A stretch of DNA of 64,000 nt from Synechococcales cyanobacterium GL140_1_metabat_312 (GTDB lineage Bacteria; Cyanobacteriota; Cyanobacteriia; Leptolyngbyales; Leptolyngbyaceae), in the NCBI GenBank assembly GCA_025351345.1, contig JANXWB010000055.1, forward strand, positions 1 to 64,000. The letters are read 5' to 3'. Made by a program: the position numbers and the translations under genes. Numbering within the stretch: the stretch's first letter is position 1; every line of letters starts with the position of its first letter. The notes beneath the pieces are model-generated. The model searched no databases. It saw only the letters and a list, made by a program, of their open reading frames with translations, and was not told the origin of the DNA. Shown piece by piece: positions 54,528-63,133 of this stretch.

Positions 54528-57221
54528 ATGACGACTCGCCGCGCTGCTTCAATTCTTTTGGGTTCACTTCTCACCCCGATCGCCGCAACCCTCACCCTGA
54601 CCGGAGTTGCCAGCGCTGAAATCATTGCAAGACCCGTCGAATTTCCAGCCGTCAGCCAATTAGTCCCAGACAGCATCGTCGGCATTGTATTCGTCAATCC
54701 CGAACCTCAGATCTGGCAAGACCTGACCAAATTCAACAGCTTCCCACAAGACTTCACCACTCCCGGCTGGATGTTCTCAACGCTAGCGTCCGGTCTGAAC
54801 TATCACGGCGACATTGCCCCCTGGGTTGGCGGACCTGTTGGCGCTGTCATCATGCTCAATCCAGACCAAACCAAAACCACTTACGCCACAATAGCCCCCG
54901 TCAAAGACCCCAGCCAAATGCCACGGTTCTTCGATCGGCTCAAACTCAGCAAGCAAAAACTCCCCACAACCCGCCTCTACAAGGGAACTAGTATCCTCTT
55001 CTGGGAACCCGAAAAAGTACCTGATTTCTTTTCCGAAGTCTTTGAACCTTCACCCCAAGAACCAGTCAAAGCTCCTACTCCTTCAAGTGTCAAAGATGTC
55101 AAAGCCCCGACATCAACCATCGCAACTCGCACCACACCGAAAAAAACGATCGAAGTCGGTGGATTTGCTGCCGCCTATTTAAAAAGCGGATTTGTCGTCA
55201 CCTCAGAAAGCATTAGCGCCGTCCAACAAATCATCGATGCCGAAGCCTCGCCCGATCGCCGTCTCTCCAGCGTCCCCGGCTTCCAACGCATGATCTCCGA
55301 CGATCGCTATCCCACTGCCCTAATCTCCGGTTATGCCAACCTCGGCAGCCTAGTTAAAAGCAATCAACTCAGCCTCCCCTCCTCCTTACAAGCATTTAAC
55401 AATTTCCCACTCTTCCAAAGCCAAACCCCCGAACAACTCAGTCAACTCATCAACAGCGGCTCCGACGGCTTAGACGGATTTGTCTGGGCCGTCCCCGAAG
55501 GCATCCAAGCCCAAGTCGGCGTTCATTTCAAATCCGCAATCCCCGATTCATTCATTCAAACCGTCAACAGCCCCAACGCCCTCATCTCAAGACTTCCCGC
55601 CGTCAACTACGGTATGAGCGGCAGCACAAACCTCGCATTCTTCTGGCGCGCCCTCACTACCGCTTTAGAAGCCAATCCAACGACTAAAAATGGACTGAAA
55701 AGCTTCCGAGACAGCAGCCAGAACTTCGTAGGCATTGACGATCGTGACATCTTTCCCTGGATGGACAAAGAATACGTTAGCTTCGCATTCCCCTCCAAAG
55801 GCAGTGTCCTAACCCAAATTGATCCTAAACTCGCGATCGGATTTGGCGCATTCTTCCAAACGAGCGATCGGCCCGCTGCAACGGCTGCATTCAAAAAAGT
55901 CGAAACTGCATTAATCAAACTATCTAAAGGTGAATTCAAAGTCGCGACCCGCACGATCGACGGCACAACGCTCACCAGTTGGGAAGTTGAAGGTCCGAGA
56001 AGACCCAACAAATCTACCAAATTTACTAAACCCACCAAACCCACTCCTAGCAAATTCGTCAGCATCTTCGCTTACCAATGGACAACCGACGACACCCTAA
56101 CCATTCTCAGTGGAGCCGATACTGCAAATAGTCTCCTGCCTAAACCCTGGCAACCCCTTGACCAATCCAAACATTTCCAAGACGCGATCGCACCCTTACC
56201 CAAACAAAACATGGGTTACGCCTACCTCAATCCGCCTGCGCTACTCGCCCTTAGTAATCAATTTGGGTTGTTCAAAATGCCCCCATCCAAAAATAGTAAA
56301 GACAATCTAGAACTAGATTTGAGTACTATGATCAGCAACATACTCAGCATCGCCGCCACCAGCGCAGTTCAACCCACCCAATTCACATCCGAAGGCTACG
56401 TTAAACTGGCAACCCGCCCAATTCCAAAACTCACCGCACAACAATTCATCGATCGGGCCAATTTAAAAGCCGAAATGTCTGACGAAGACTGGGCTATTGC
56501 AAACTATACCCGTGCTTTAAGTTTAGAACCAAATAATGCCGATGCTTACTACGGTCGTGCAACGGTTCAAACGAGTATAAAAAATTATTTAGGCGCAATT
56601 GAAGATTACGATCGCACTATTCAACTTGAACCGAACAAAGTAAATGCCTATCTCGATCGTTCCAAATCAAAACAACAGACCTACGACTATATCGGATCAC
56701 TTACCGATGCAAATAAAGCGATTGATTTAACCACCAAACCTGAACTAAAAGCTAATGCGTATGAATTGCGATCGGTTGCACAATTCAATCAAGGTAACTA
56801 CAAAGAAGCTCTGAATGATTTCAAAGAATCAACACTATTAAATCCATATCGTGATAGTCCAAGTTTTTCATGTTCTATAGAAGCCCGATCCGGCAACCCC
56901 AACGCACTTGAGATCTGTAATCAAGCTGTCAATGATCCTTCAGAAGGCGGTGAAATGAAGGAGCCGACCGCTGAACTCAGCGCTCATCTATGCTTAGCTC
57001 GCGCTCAGAAAAAGGATCCAGAAGCTTTTCAAGATTGCGGTAAAGCCATCACAAATGATCCAGAAAATCCGATCGTCTATGAGGTTCAAGGTCTGGCTCG
57101 ATTGGCGGCAGGCGATAAAAAAGGAGCCATGTTCTCTCTGGAAAAAGCGCTGAAATTGTATACAATCTTGGGCGATCGGACGGCGATCGATCGGGTGCAG
57201 GCAAAAATCAATCAAAACTAA
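54528..57221 (+). CDS. exported DUF3352 protein with C-terminal TPR repeats
   Basis: 897 residues. The signal peptide covers residues 1 to about 29 (LTGVASAE). The DUF3352 domain (about 35-630) shows VPDSIVGIVFVNPEPQIWQD and WVGGPVGAVIMLNPD. The C-terminal 200 residues form about four to five TPR units (WAIANYTRALSLEPNNADAY, AIEDYDRTIQLEPNKVNAYL). The function of DUF3352 is unknown; the TPRs suggest a scaffold in the periplasm. The DUF3352-TPR fusion makes it longer than usual family members. Confidence 0.85.
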   Translation: MTTRRAASILLGSLLTPIAATLTLTGVASAEIIARPVEFPAVSQLVPDSIVGIVFVNPEPQIWQDLTKFNSFPQDFTTPGWMFSTLASGLNYHGDIAPWVGGPVGAVIMLNPDQTKTTYATIAPVKDPSQMPRFFDRLKLSKQKLPTTRLYKGTSILFWEPEKVPDFFSEVFEPSPQEPVKAPTPSSVKDVKAPTSTIATRTTPKKTIEVGGFAAAYLKSGFVVTSESISAVQQIIDAEASPDRRLSSVPGFQRMISDDRYPTALISGYANLGSLVKSNQLSLPSSLQAFNNFPLFQSQTPEQLSQLINSGSDGLDGFVWAVPEGIQAQVGVHFKSAIPDSFIQTVNSPNALISRLPAVNYGMSGSTNLAFFWRALTTALEANPTTKNGLKSFRDSSQNFVGIDDRDIFPWMDKEYVSFAFPSKGSVLTQIDPKLAIGFGAFFQTSDRPAATAAFKKVETALIKLSKGEFKVATRTIDGTTLTSWEVEGPRRPNKSTKFTKPTKPTPSKFVSIFAYQWTTDDTLTILSGADTANSLLPKPWQPLDQSKHFQDAIAPLPKQNMGYAYLNPPALLALSNQFGLFKMPPSKNSKDNLELDLSTMISNILSIAATSAVQPTQFTSEGYVKLATRPIPKLTAQQFIDRANLKAEMSDEDWAIANYTRALSLEPNNADAYYGRATVQTSIKNYLGAIEDYDRTIQLEPNKVNAYLDRSKSKQQTYDYIGSLTDANKAIDLTTKPELKANAYELRSVAQFNQGNYKEALNDFKESTLLNPYRDSPSFSCSIEARSGNPNALEICNQAVNDPSEGGEMKEPTAELSAHLCLARAQKKDPEAFQDCGKAITNDPENPIVYEVQGLARLAAGDKKGAMFSLEKALKLYTILGDRTAIDRVQAKINQN

Positions 57222-57290
57222 CGATCGGGCATTGAGAATGGTGAAATAAATTTTCTTTATTCTCAATGCCGATCGGGAGAGGAAGGCTTC

Positions 57291-57352
57291 ACCGCCAGCC
57301 AGCCAATGCTCAACAACAGCAAAGACTAATGCACTTTGCCAAATGGGGGAAC
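57291..57352. repeat. cassette repeat, copy 1
   Basis: Contains AGCCAATGCTCAACAACAGC and AATGCACTTTGCC. It lies between the DUF3352 gene and XisH. See copies at 58203, 58291, 58841 and 59341. Confidence 0.75.
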
Positions 57353-57418
57353 GATCGTTTTTTTGCGGGACATGAGATCGTAAAGTACAACTAAGAAGTC
57401 CACAACCTTGAAAGATCC

Positions 57419-57838
57419 ATGCCCGCTAAAGATTTTTATCATGACACCGTTAAAACTGCGCTGATTAAAGACGGCTGGGTGGTTGCGGATAAATCACTGA
57501 CGTTTATGGTGGGGAAGCGATCGGCGATGATTGATATTGCGGCAGAGAAGGTTTTGATTGCGGAACGAAACACTCAGAAAATTGCGGTGGAGGTGAAAAG
57601 TTTTCTCAGTCCGTCGCCGATGAATGATTTGGAAAAGGCGTTGGGGCAATTTATGCTGTATTTCGATATCATAGCTGAACGGGATCCCGATCGCGTACTC
57701 TATCTAGCGGTTCCGCAGGCAACGTATAATGGGATTTTCTCGGAAGAGGTGGGGGAGTTACTCTTACGCAGAAGACCTGAACTGAATCTAGTTATCTTCG
57801 ATCCAAATCTTGAGGAGATTACACTATGGAAACACTAG
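57419..57838 (+). CDS. xisH: XisH family protein
   Basis: 139 residues. MPAKDFYHDTVKTALIKDGW, IDIAAEKVLIAERNTQKIAV and VEVKSFLSPSPMNDLEKALG define XisH, which has a PDDEXK-like nuclease core (D, E and VEVK). In Anabaena, XisH and XisI help control excision of the fdxN element; elsewhere the pair is mobile and of unknown role. The xisI gene overlaps its end by 13 bp. Confidence 0.93.
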   Translation: MPAKDFYHDTVKTALIKDGWVVADKSLTFMVGKRSAMIDIAAEKVLIAERNTQKIAVEVKSFLSPSPMNDLEKALGQFMLYFDIIAERDPDRVLYLAVPQATYNGIFSEEVGELLLRRRPELNLVIFDPNLEEITLWKH

Positions 57839-58185
57839 AGCGAAATTCTAATGTCACGATCGTGGACTTCTCTGCAACGCTAGAACGAATATTACGATCG
57901 TACATTGATGCTTTAGATTTAGGTTCTGAGGTTCGGGTTTATTTGGTCACAAGTGACGATCGACATCATTTTATGTTGATGCATGAGGGTTGGCAGGACG
58001 ATCGACGACTGTATGGGGCGATCGTTCATGGGGAGATTCGGGATGGGAAGATTTGGGTGCATTATGATGGGACGGAGGCGGGGATTACGGAGGAGTTGGT
58101 GATGGCGGGGGTGTTACCTGAACAGATTGTTTTGGCGTTCCAGCCTCCCTATGCGCGGAAGCACACGGGATATGCGATCGGTTAA
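57826..58185 (+). CDS. xisI: XisI family protein
   Basis: 119 residues. LMHEGWQDDRRLYGAIVHGE and KIWVHYDGTEAGITEELV followed by GVLPEQIVLAFQPPYAR match the family. It is coupled to xisH and probably acts as its partner. No fdxN element or recombinase is present here. Confidence 0.93.
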   Translation: METLERNSNVTIVDFSATLERILRSYIDALDLGSEVRVYLVTSDDRHHFMLMHEGWQDDRRLYGAIVHGEIRDGKIWVHYDGTEAGITEELVMAGVLPEQIVLAFQPPYARKHTGYAIG

Positions 58186-58202
58186 TGGACTGGGACGACC
58201 TC

Positions 58203-58290
58203 CCTATTCTCACTTCTTCATTCTGAGCAGGAGCCTAGGGTTTCATCGTAGTCCAGCCAATGCCTAACAACAGAAGAACTAATGCACTTC
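58203..58290. repeat. cassette repeat, copy 2
   Basis: Contains CATTCTGAGCAGGAGCCTAG and CCAGCCAATGCCTAACAACA. Lies between xisI and hicA. Confidence 0.75.
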
Positions 58291-58334
58291 ACCATTCTGA
58301 GCAGGAGCCTGGGATTTCATGGCAGTCCAACCAG
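58291..58334. repeat. cassette repeat, copy 3 (partial)
   Basis: Follows copy 2 directly: CCATTCTGAGCAGGAGCCTG and TTCATGGCAGTCCAACCAG, cut off after about 44 bp. Confidence 0.7.
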
Positions 58335-58369
58335 TTTATACTTGAGAAAGTTGGGATTGGGGCTAGGTG

Positions 58370-58600
58370 ATGCCGAAGAAGATTCGGGAGGTGAAGGCGG
58401 CTCTGAGGAAAGCGGGGTTCAGTAGTAAGCCTGCAAAGGGAAGTCATGAGAAGTGGAAACATGAACTGCTTTCTCAGAAGATTATCATTGCTGGAAAAGA
58501 TGACAGTGATGCAAAGCCCTATTTGGAAGAACAAGTCCGCGAGGCGTTAGAACTGCTTGAAAAGATAAACAACGATCGTTCCCAGGAGGACAAGCTATGA
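58370..58600 (+). CDS. hicA: HicA-type toxin
   Basis: 76 residues from the ATG at 58370 (a GTG directly before is possible). REVKAALRKAGFSSKPAKGS followed by HEKWKH holds the GSH active-site histidine of the dsRBD-like HicA fold. It is an mRNA interferase. Its stop overlaps the start of hicB (ATGA). Gene order is toxin first, the reverse of the hicB-hicA pair at 34.5 kb. Confidence 0.87.
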   Translation: MPKKIREVKAALRKAGFSSKPAKGSHEKWKHELLSQKIIIAGKDDSDAKPYLEEQVREALELLEKINNDRSQEDKL

Positions 58601-58836
58601 AATCTCCCTATACTGTGGTTATTCAATGGTCTGAGGACGATCGCTGTTTTGTGGTGTTTTTGCCGGAATTTGCTGGACGGGTGATGCAGCCTGTGACCTA
58701 TGGGGACAGCTATGAAGAGGCGTTGAGTCATGCTCAAGAAGTGTTGGAGTTATTGATCGAGGATGCGATCGAAGAAGGAATCGCATTACCGTCACCGATC
58801 GCATTCATCGATCGATCGTTTTTCAAAGTTGCCTGA
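58597..58836 (+). CDS. hicB: HicB-type antitoxin
   Basis: 79 residues. YTVVIQWSEDDRCFVVFLPE and GDSYEEALSHAQEVLELLIE match HicB. A strong AGGAGG lies 8 bases upstream, within hicA. It should neutralise the HicA encoded just before it. Confidence 0.9.
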   Translation: MKSPYTVVIQWSEDDRCFVVFLPEFAGRVMQPVTYGDSYEEALSHAQEVLELLIEDAIEEGIALPSPIAFIDRSFFKVA

Positions 58837-58840
58837 GCGA

Positions 58841-58930
58841 TCTCCCCTTCTCACTTCTGCATTCTGAGCGGGAGCATGGGGTTTTATGGCAGTCCAGCCA
58901 ATGCCCAACAACAGCAAAGACGATCGCACT
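58841..58930. repeat. cassette repeat, copy 4
   Basis: Contains CATTCTGAGCGGGAGCATGG and CCAGCCAATGCCCAACAACA. Lies between hicB and the DUF5615 remnant. Confidence 0.75.
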
Positions 58931-58931
58931 A

Positions 58932-59033
58932 TTATTGATGAAGAACGATCGAGGTTTGATTAATTTCGATGTAGCTGTGGTGGGTTAGAAGTTTGATAAT
59001 TTGGGGGAGTTGAGCATCGACAATGAATTTCAT
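58932..59033 (-). pseudogene. DUF5615 (PIN-like) toxin with internal deletion
   Basis: The ATG at 59033 overlaps the stop of the DUF433 gene. The 33-codon frame joins the family's N-terminus (MKFIVDAQLPQ) to its C-terminus (SYIEINQTSIVLH) in frame; about 70 central residues with catalytic acids are absent. It is therefore probably inactive. Confidence 0.7.
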
Positions 59034-59266
59034 GCAGCGAGTTTGTGGATGCTTTTGACGTGGCTAAGACGGGCGGCGAAGAGGAGGACGGCGTAGAGGT
59101 CTTCGGGTTCTAGGTCTTCGTAGTCTTCTAATATTTCGGCGTGGGTCATGCCGGATCTGAGGAGTTCGAGGATGAATTCGATCGGATACCGAAGTCCCCG
59201 AATACAGGGTTTTCCGTGGCAGAGGTCGGGGTTGTGGGTGATGCGATCAAGGAGGTTCGGAGTCAT
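59030..59266 (-). CDS. DUF433 domain protein (VapB-like antitoxin)
   Basis: 78 residues. LDRITHNPDLCHGKPCIRGL and EILEDYEDLEPEDLYAVLLF are the DUF433 signature. DUF433 is a winged-helix antitoxin-type domain usually encoded before a DUF5615 PIN-like toxin. That partner follows with a 4-bp overlap but has lost its middle. Confidence 0.92.
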   Translation of the reverse strand: MTPNLLDRITHNPDLCHGKPCIRGLRYPIEFILELLRSGMTHAEILEDYEDLEPEDLYAVLLFAARLSHVKSIHKLAA

Positions 59267-59340
59267 GACACTTGAGGCGATCGGTGATTGGTTCCATCAT
59301 ATCGCACCCCAAAACCGATCGTGAGGTAATCGCCCCTCTA

Positions 59341-59455
59341 CCCCTTCTCACTTCACTTGTCTCACTTCACCATTCTGCGGCGCAGGAGCATGGGGTTTCA
59401 TGGCAGTCCAACCAATGCCGAGCAACAGAAGAACTAATGCACTTTGCTAAAGGGG
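59341..59455. repeat. cassette repeat, copy 5
   Basis: Contains CAGGAGCATGGGGTTTCATG and CCAACCAATGCCGAGCAACA. It abuts and slightly overlaps the 3' end of the TPR gene. On the minus strand the repeat reads as a hydrophobic peptide (VLLLLGIGWTAMKPHAP). Confidence 0.75.
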
Positions 59456-60841
59456 AAACTGTGGCTTTTTATTGGGGAGAGTTCGATCGTTACCAATTTT
59501 GGGTGCGACAGAACCCCGAGGATTTATGGGTAATTGATTGAGATTTCTAAGTTTGTTTTTACAAAGTTCAATTCCTGCTTCTAAATCGATTTCTTCAAAG
59601 TATTGAAGTGCTTTTTCATAAGCTTCTTTTGCTTGGTAAGATTGACCGAGTTTGATATAAGCAGGTGCGAAAGAAGTCGCTAAAATCCGTGCTTGACTAT
59701 ATTGATCGCCGACTTCTTGATAAATTTGCATTGCTTGATCAAATCGTTTTAGTCCATTTTTTGGATCTTTTTCTAAATCGCCGATCGCTATTAACGTATT
59801 CGCTTCTCCCAGGCGAGCGCCCACTTGACGATAGATTTCAATCGCCGTTTCATATCGATTTAACGCGTCCTGACTTTGCTTAAGGAATTGCAGCACATCC
59901 CCGATCGCTTTTAACGTATTCGCTTCTCCCAGTCGATTTTTTGAAGATTGATACAAAACAAGAGCTTGATCATAATTCTCAAGCGCATCTTGATGCCGAT
60001 CGTCTAACCGATAATATAGTCTTCCTACTTTAAACAATCCATTCGCCTGAGCATTCTCATCCCCAACTGCCTGAGCTAAAGCAAAAAACTGCTGATAATA
60101 CTTGCTTGCTTGCCTCATATCCGAAATACTATCAAACGCATCTCCCAACTCCTCCAATACCTCTAACCTAGCCGTTGCATTCAGAAGCTGATCTTCACTC
60201 ACCAAGGGACGATACTCTTCCAAAAGACGCAACAGTAACTCCAGCCGCTCCTGCTTCACCGGAAGTCGATCACTGCTATAGATCCGACCACTCTCAAAAC
60301 AATCACTCCTCGCCTGACTTACCGAACCCGCCGCCGACTGAAATCGCACAATCGCCGAAGCCCAAGCCCAAAAATCCCTAGCCCCAACCGCCAACCGCTG
60401 CACCGCAAATCTTGGCAACACCACCACCATCGGATAGGGAACCTGCAATCGAAACTGCTCCCGCGTGTAGTTCAGATTCCGCAACACCTTCACCGACAGA
60501 TCACCCGTAATGCCAATCGACTGCTCTAGCCCCCGCAACACCAACACAGGCTTCAAGCCATCTCTAATCGTTAATTGTTCCAGCTTCCTCGTCACGGCAT
60601 CCAACACAAACTCCAAATTCGGATCATCCAACACAATCTCAACCAGATCCACATCCTGCGTCCTCGGATGATTCCGCACCGCCTCCATCACCCGATCGGC
60701 ATCCCCCGAAAAATTAATCTCCGCGATCGCAATCGTAAACCCCTCCGAAAAATCCACAAACGCAATCAATTCCGCAAGGGCTTCAAAATTAAACCCCAAA
60801 AACGCAGCCCCCGAATCCTCCAGCGGAACCTCATTCAACAT
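59447..60841 (-). CDS. TPR protein with inactive-ATPase-like N-terminal domain
   Basis: 464 residues. The N-terminal 180 residues have an alpha/beta pattern (EGFTIAIAEINFSGDADRVM, KPVLVLRGLEQSIGI, PYPMVVVLPRFAVQRL) like an ATPase domain without a Walker A lysine, as in inactive STAND-type domains. Residues 225-450 are TPRs (DALENYDQALVLYQSSKNRL, ALNRYETAIEIYRQVGARLG). It is 18 bp downstream of the ATPase gene, so the products probably form a complex. Role unknown; signalling or conflict is inferred from architecture. Confidence 0.65.
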   Translation of the reverse strand: MLNEVPLEDSGAAFLGFNFEALAELIAFVDFSEGFTIAIAEINFSGDADRVMEAVRNHPRTQDVDLVEIVLDDPNLEFVLDAVTRKLEQLTIRDGLKPVLVLRGLEQSIGITGDLSVKVLRNLNYTREQFRLQVPYPMVVVLPRFAVQRLAVGARDFWAWASAIVRFQSAAGSVSQARSDCFESGRIYSSDRLPVKQERLELLLRLLEEYRPLVSEDQLLNATARLEVLEELGDAFDSISDMRQASKYYQQFFALAQAVGDENAQANGLFKVGRLYYRLDDRHQDALENYDQALVLYQSSKNRLGEANTLKAIGDVLQFLKQSQDALNRYETAIEIYRQVGARLGEANTLIAIGDLEKDPKNGLKRFDQAMQIYQEVGDQYSQARILATSFAPAYIKLGQSYQAKEAYEKALQYFEEIDLEAGIELCKNKLRNLNQLPINPRGSVAPKIGNDRTLPNKKPQFPL

Positions 60842-60859
60842 AGTCCTAACTCCCCATTC

Positions 60860-62185
60860 TCAAATCTCCACCGCTTGCTTAAACAAATCACTCCGCCTGA
60901 CTAAAGGATTCGGATAGGCCCACCGCCGATCGCCGTTATATTCCAACACCGCAGTACTAAACAATAACTCAGACAATACATCATCATTATTCAATTCTTT
61001 CGTCCGTGCGATCGTTGCCAACACCGGATAAGCCTTCGGCACCAAAACCAACTCCCGCTCAAACCGAAATTGCAATTGATTAATCGCATAAACAATATCT
61101 TCATCCTGCAACTTCCGATGAGCGCGACCACTTCCCGTCAAACAAGCAGTCCGCATCATTTGCATTAAAAACCGTGGATGTCCTCCGCAAGCCCGACACA
61201 AATCCAAAAGATTTGATTCCGATTCAAAAATCTTATCCACTTCTACACGAGATTCAATTAATTGCCTCATCGCTGCTAACCCTTCATCAGAATCCTCCAA
61301 TTCCAACCGATCGCGTTCATATTCATAAACCTTGACCATCGGCACAATCGTCATATCCTCAAACGATTTACTAATTCCACGCGGCGTATACAAAGACCCG
61401 ATCGGCACCGTATAGATCATCACACAATTCAAATCTTGTAATTGCGACGCATAATCCGTAAAAAGCCGCTGCGCTACATCCTTCGGCGCTTTATCCAAAT
61501 CATCCAAAATCACCAAAATCCCTTTCTTATTCGGAAACTTAACCCGCAGCTTCTTCATCCCATCATCCAACAACAGATTAATATCCGTTTTCAACCTCGA
61601 CACATCTTGCCGCAACACCTCTCGAATCGTTCGTTTATCCTTAGATCCAGCCTTAATATTCGCCACCAACTTAAACAAAAGTTTCGCCAAAAACGGCGCT
61701 TCACCACCCAAACTCGTCTCAGCCTCAACATTAATCGATCGTTCTAGGGTCTCCTCAGTTTCATTCGTCACCTCTCGAAACCAACCCTCAAAACTCGTCA
61801 ACAAATCACTCCGAAACGAAATACCATGCTGTCTGAGTGCGACTTCAACTTGCTTAATAATCAATAAGTACAAATCAGTATATTCAACATCATTAATATC
61901 AATCACATCCTGGGTTGTAACAAAAATCACCTCATACTCATTTTCCCAATATTTACCCACCCGAATCAATTCGGAACTCTTCCCACTTCCAATATGTCCC
62001 GTAAACAAAATCGCTTTCGATTCCCCAAGCTCCACAAAATCCAAAACGCTATTAAGCCGAGCAATCACATCATTCCGAGCTTCTAACGGAACATAGTACT
62101 TTTGATCCGCTTCCGTCAAAGGAGTCACATCACAAATACGATAAGCTTCCTTCAAAGTTTTGGCTTTTTGAGATGGTAAAGACAT
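60860..62185 (-). CDS. AAA/STAND-type P-loop ATPase
   Basis: 441 residues. Walker A is GHIGSGKSS (residues 63-71), Walker B is ILVILDDLD (about 223-231). An arginine-finger-like helix region and a C-terminal winged helix (LVLVPKAYPVLATIARTKEL) follow. It is related to ORC/Cdc6- or STAND-like ATPases in bacterial conflict and signalling systems. It is upstream of the TPR gene and 76 bp downstream of the mini-DUF2126 gene, all on one strand. Confidence 0.82.
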   Translation of the reverse strand: MSLPSQKAKTLKEAYRICDVTPLTEADQKYYVPLEARNDVIARLNSVLDFVELGESKAILFTGHIGSGKSSELIRVGKYWENEYEVIFVTTQDVIDINDVEYTDLYLLIIKQVEVALRQHGISFRSDLLTSFEGWFREVTNETEETLERSINVEAETSLGGEAPFLAKLLFKLVANIKAGSKDKRTIREVLRQDVSRLKTDINLLLDDGMKKLRVKFPNKKGILVILDDLDKAPKDVAQRLFTDYASQLQDLNCVMIYTVPIGSLYTPRGISKSFEDMTIVPMVKVYEYERDRLELEDSDEGLAAMRQLIESRVEVDKIFESESNLLDLCRACGGHPRFLMQMMRTACLTGSGRAHRKLQDEDIVYAINQLQFRFERELVLVPKAYPVLATIARTKELNNDDVLSELLFSTAVLEYNGDRRWAYPNPLVRRSDLFKQAVEI

Positions 62186-62261
62186 ACAGGATCAGCAAAA
62201 TAGGGCAATTCCATAATATTTTACTCGGAACTGCCCAGCCCGATCGATCGTAAATTCACTT

Positions 62262-63059
62262 TTAAGCCGTAACTGCATCTTGGAGCGATCGCACAAATAC
62301 ACTAGAGGGAAAACTAGTCCGAGCAACATCTTCAATTGGCTCCAAACATCGGCCATCCCAAGAAAACTGCATTTTAAATCCAACCGCGATTGCCGATCGT
62401 TCCAAAATAGAATTAAACACTAGCAATTGAGGCCAAGGTTGAACCGGATGAATATTAACTTCAGAAACATCCAAACCGGGCATGATCTCAAACCCACAAA
62501 TGATATCCCCAACAGGTGGACCAAACCCTTCCAGTCGCACAGGCATCATCATAAATGCGGCTATTCGCTCAATGGCATGAACCACTTTTAAAAACAGAAG
62601 CTCACAAACGATCGGCGGCAAAAATACATACAGCGTGCCATTACGAACGGTCACCGTCAAATCAGAACTCATAAAATCAGAATTGATCCCCAACAACAGC
62701 ACCAACCGATCGGCAAACTCCTGTCCCGACTCAATAGATGTAATTCCCCGATCGTTTGCTATCAACAGCGGATCACACCAAATCGGCAACCCATCCGCCC
62801 GCCAAAAATATCCAATAGTCCAGGAAGAATCTTCAAACCCAGCATCCATACCATAGTGCATCACGCCGCCCACCCCAATCAGTGGTTCAGACAACCCATA
62901 CCGATCGAGTTCCACAGGATTCCGATAGTTATGAATCACACGATGCAGTAGACGCTCAGCCCGACGACGGTCTACGCCTAATTCCATACCTAGAGCTGCA
63001 ACTTTTGCGGTCCAAGATTTCTCAATTTCTGTTCGTTGCGATCGGTGTAGATGTTGCAA
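62262..63059 (-). CDS. miniature DUF2126-like protein
   Basis: 265 residues. Two parts resemble the DUF2126 C-terminal region of transglutaminase-associated proteins: SSWTIGYFWRADGLPIWCDP (compare the WRKDGxPxWRDP pattern) and GTLYVFLPPIVCELL ... MPVRLEGFGPP ... VSEVNIHPVQPWPQL (compare LYVFMPP, MPVxxEGYxPP and EVNIHP). Full-length relatives have about 1000 residues or more; here the transglutaminase domain and the long middle are missing. It may bind or modify a peptide or amine substrate, but this is speculation. Confidence 0.55.
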   Translation of the reverse strand: MQHLHRSQRTEIEKSWTAKVAALGMELGVDRRRAERLLHRVIHNYRNPVELDRYGLSEPLIGVGGVMHYGMDAGFEDSSWTIGYFWRADGLPIWCDPLLIANDRGITSIESGQEFADRLVLLLGINSDFMSSDLTVTVRNGTLYVFLPPIVCELLFLKVVHAIERIAAFMMMPVRLEGFGPPVGDIICGFEIMPGLDVSEVNIHPVQPWPQLLVFNSILERSAIAVGFKMQFSWDGRCLEPIEDVARTSFPSSVFVRSLQDAVTA

Positions 63060-63133
63060 ACTAAACTCCTGTGGCCAACTGGCCTAATAATTTAAATCCT
63101 AGAAATCACTATCTAACGCATCTAACGCAATAG

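Noticed and set aside
57419-58185. Possible fdxN-type excision element because of XisH/XisI
   Set aside because: No XisF/XisA recombinase, no fdxN and no matching direct repeats; XisH/XisI pairs are common as stand-alone genes.
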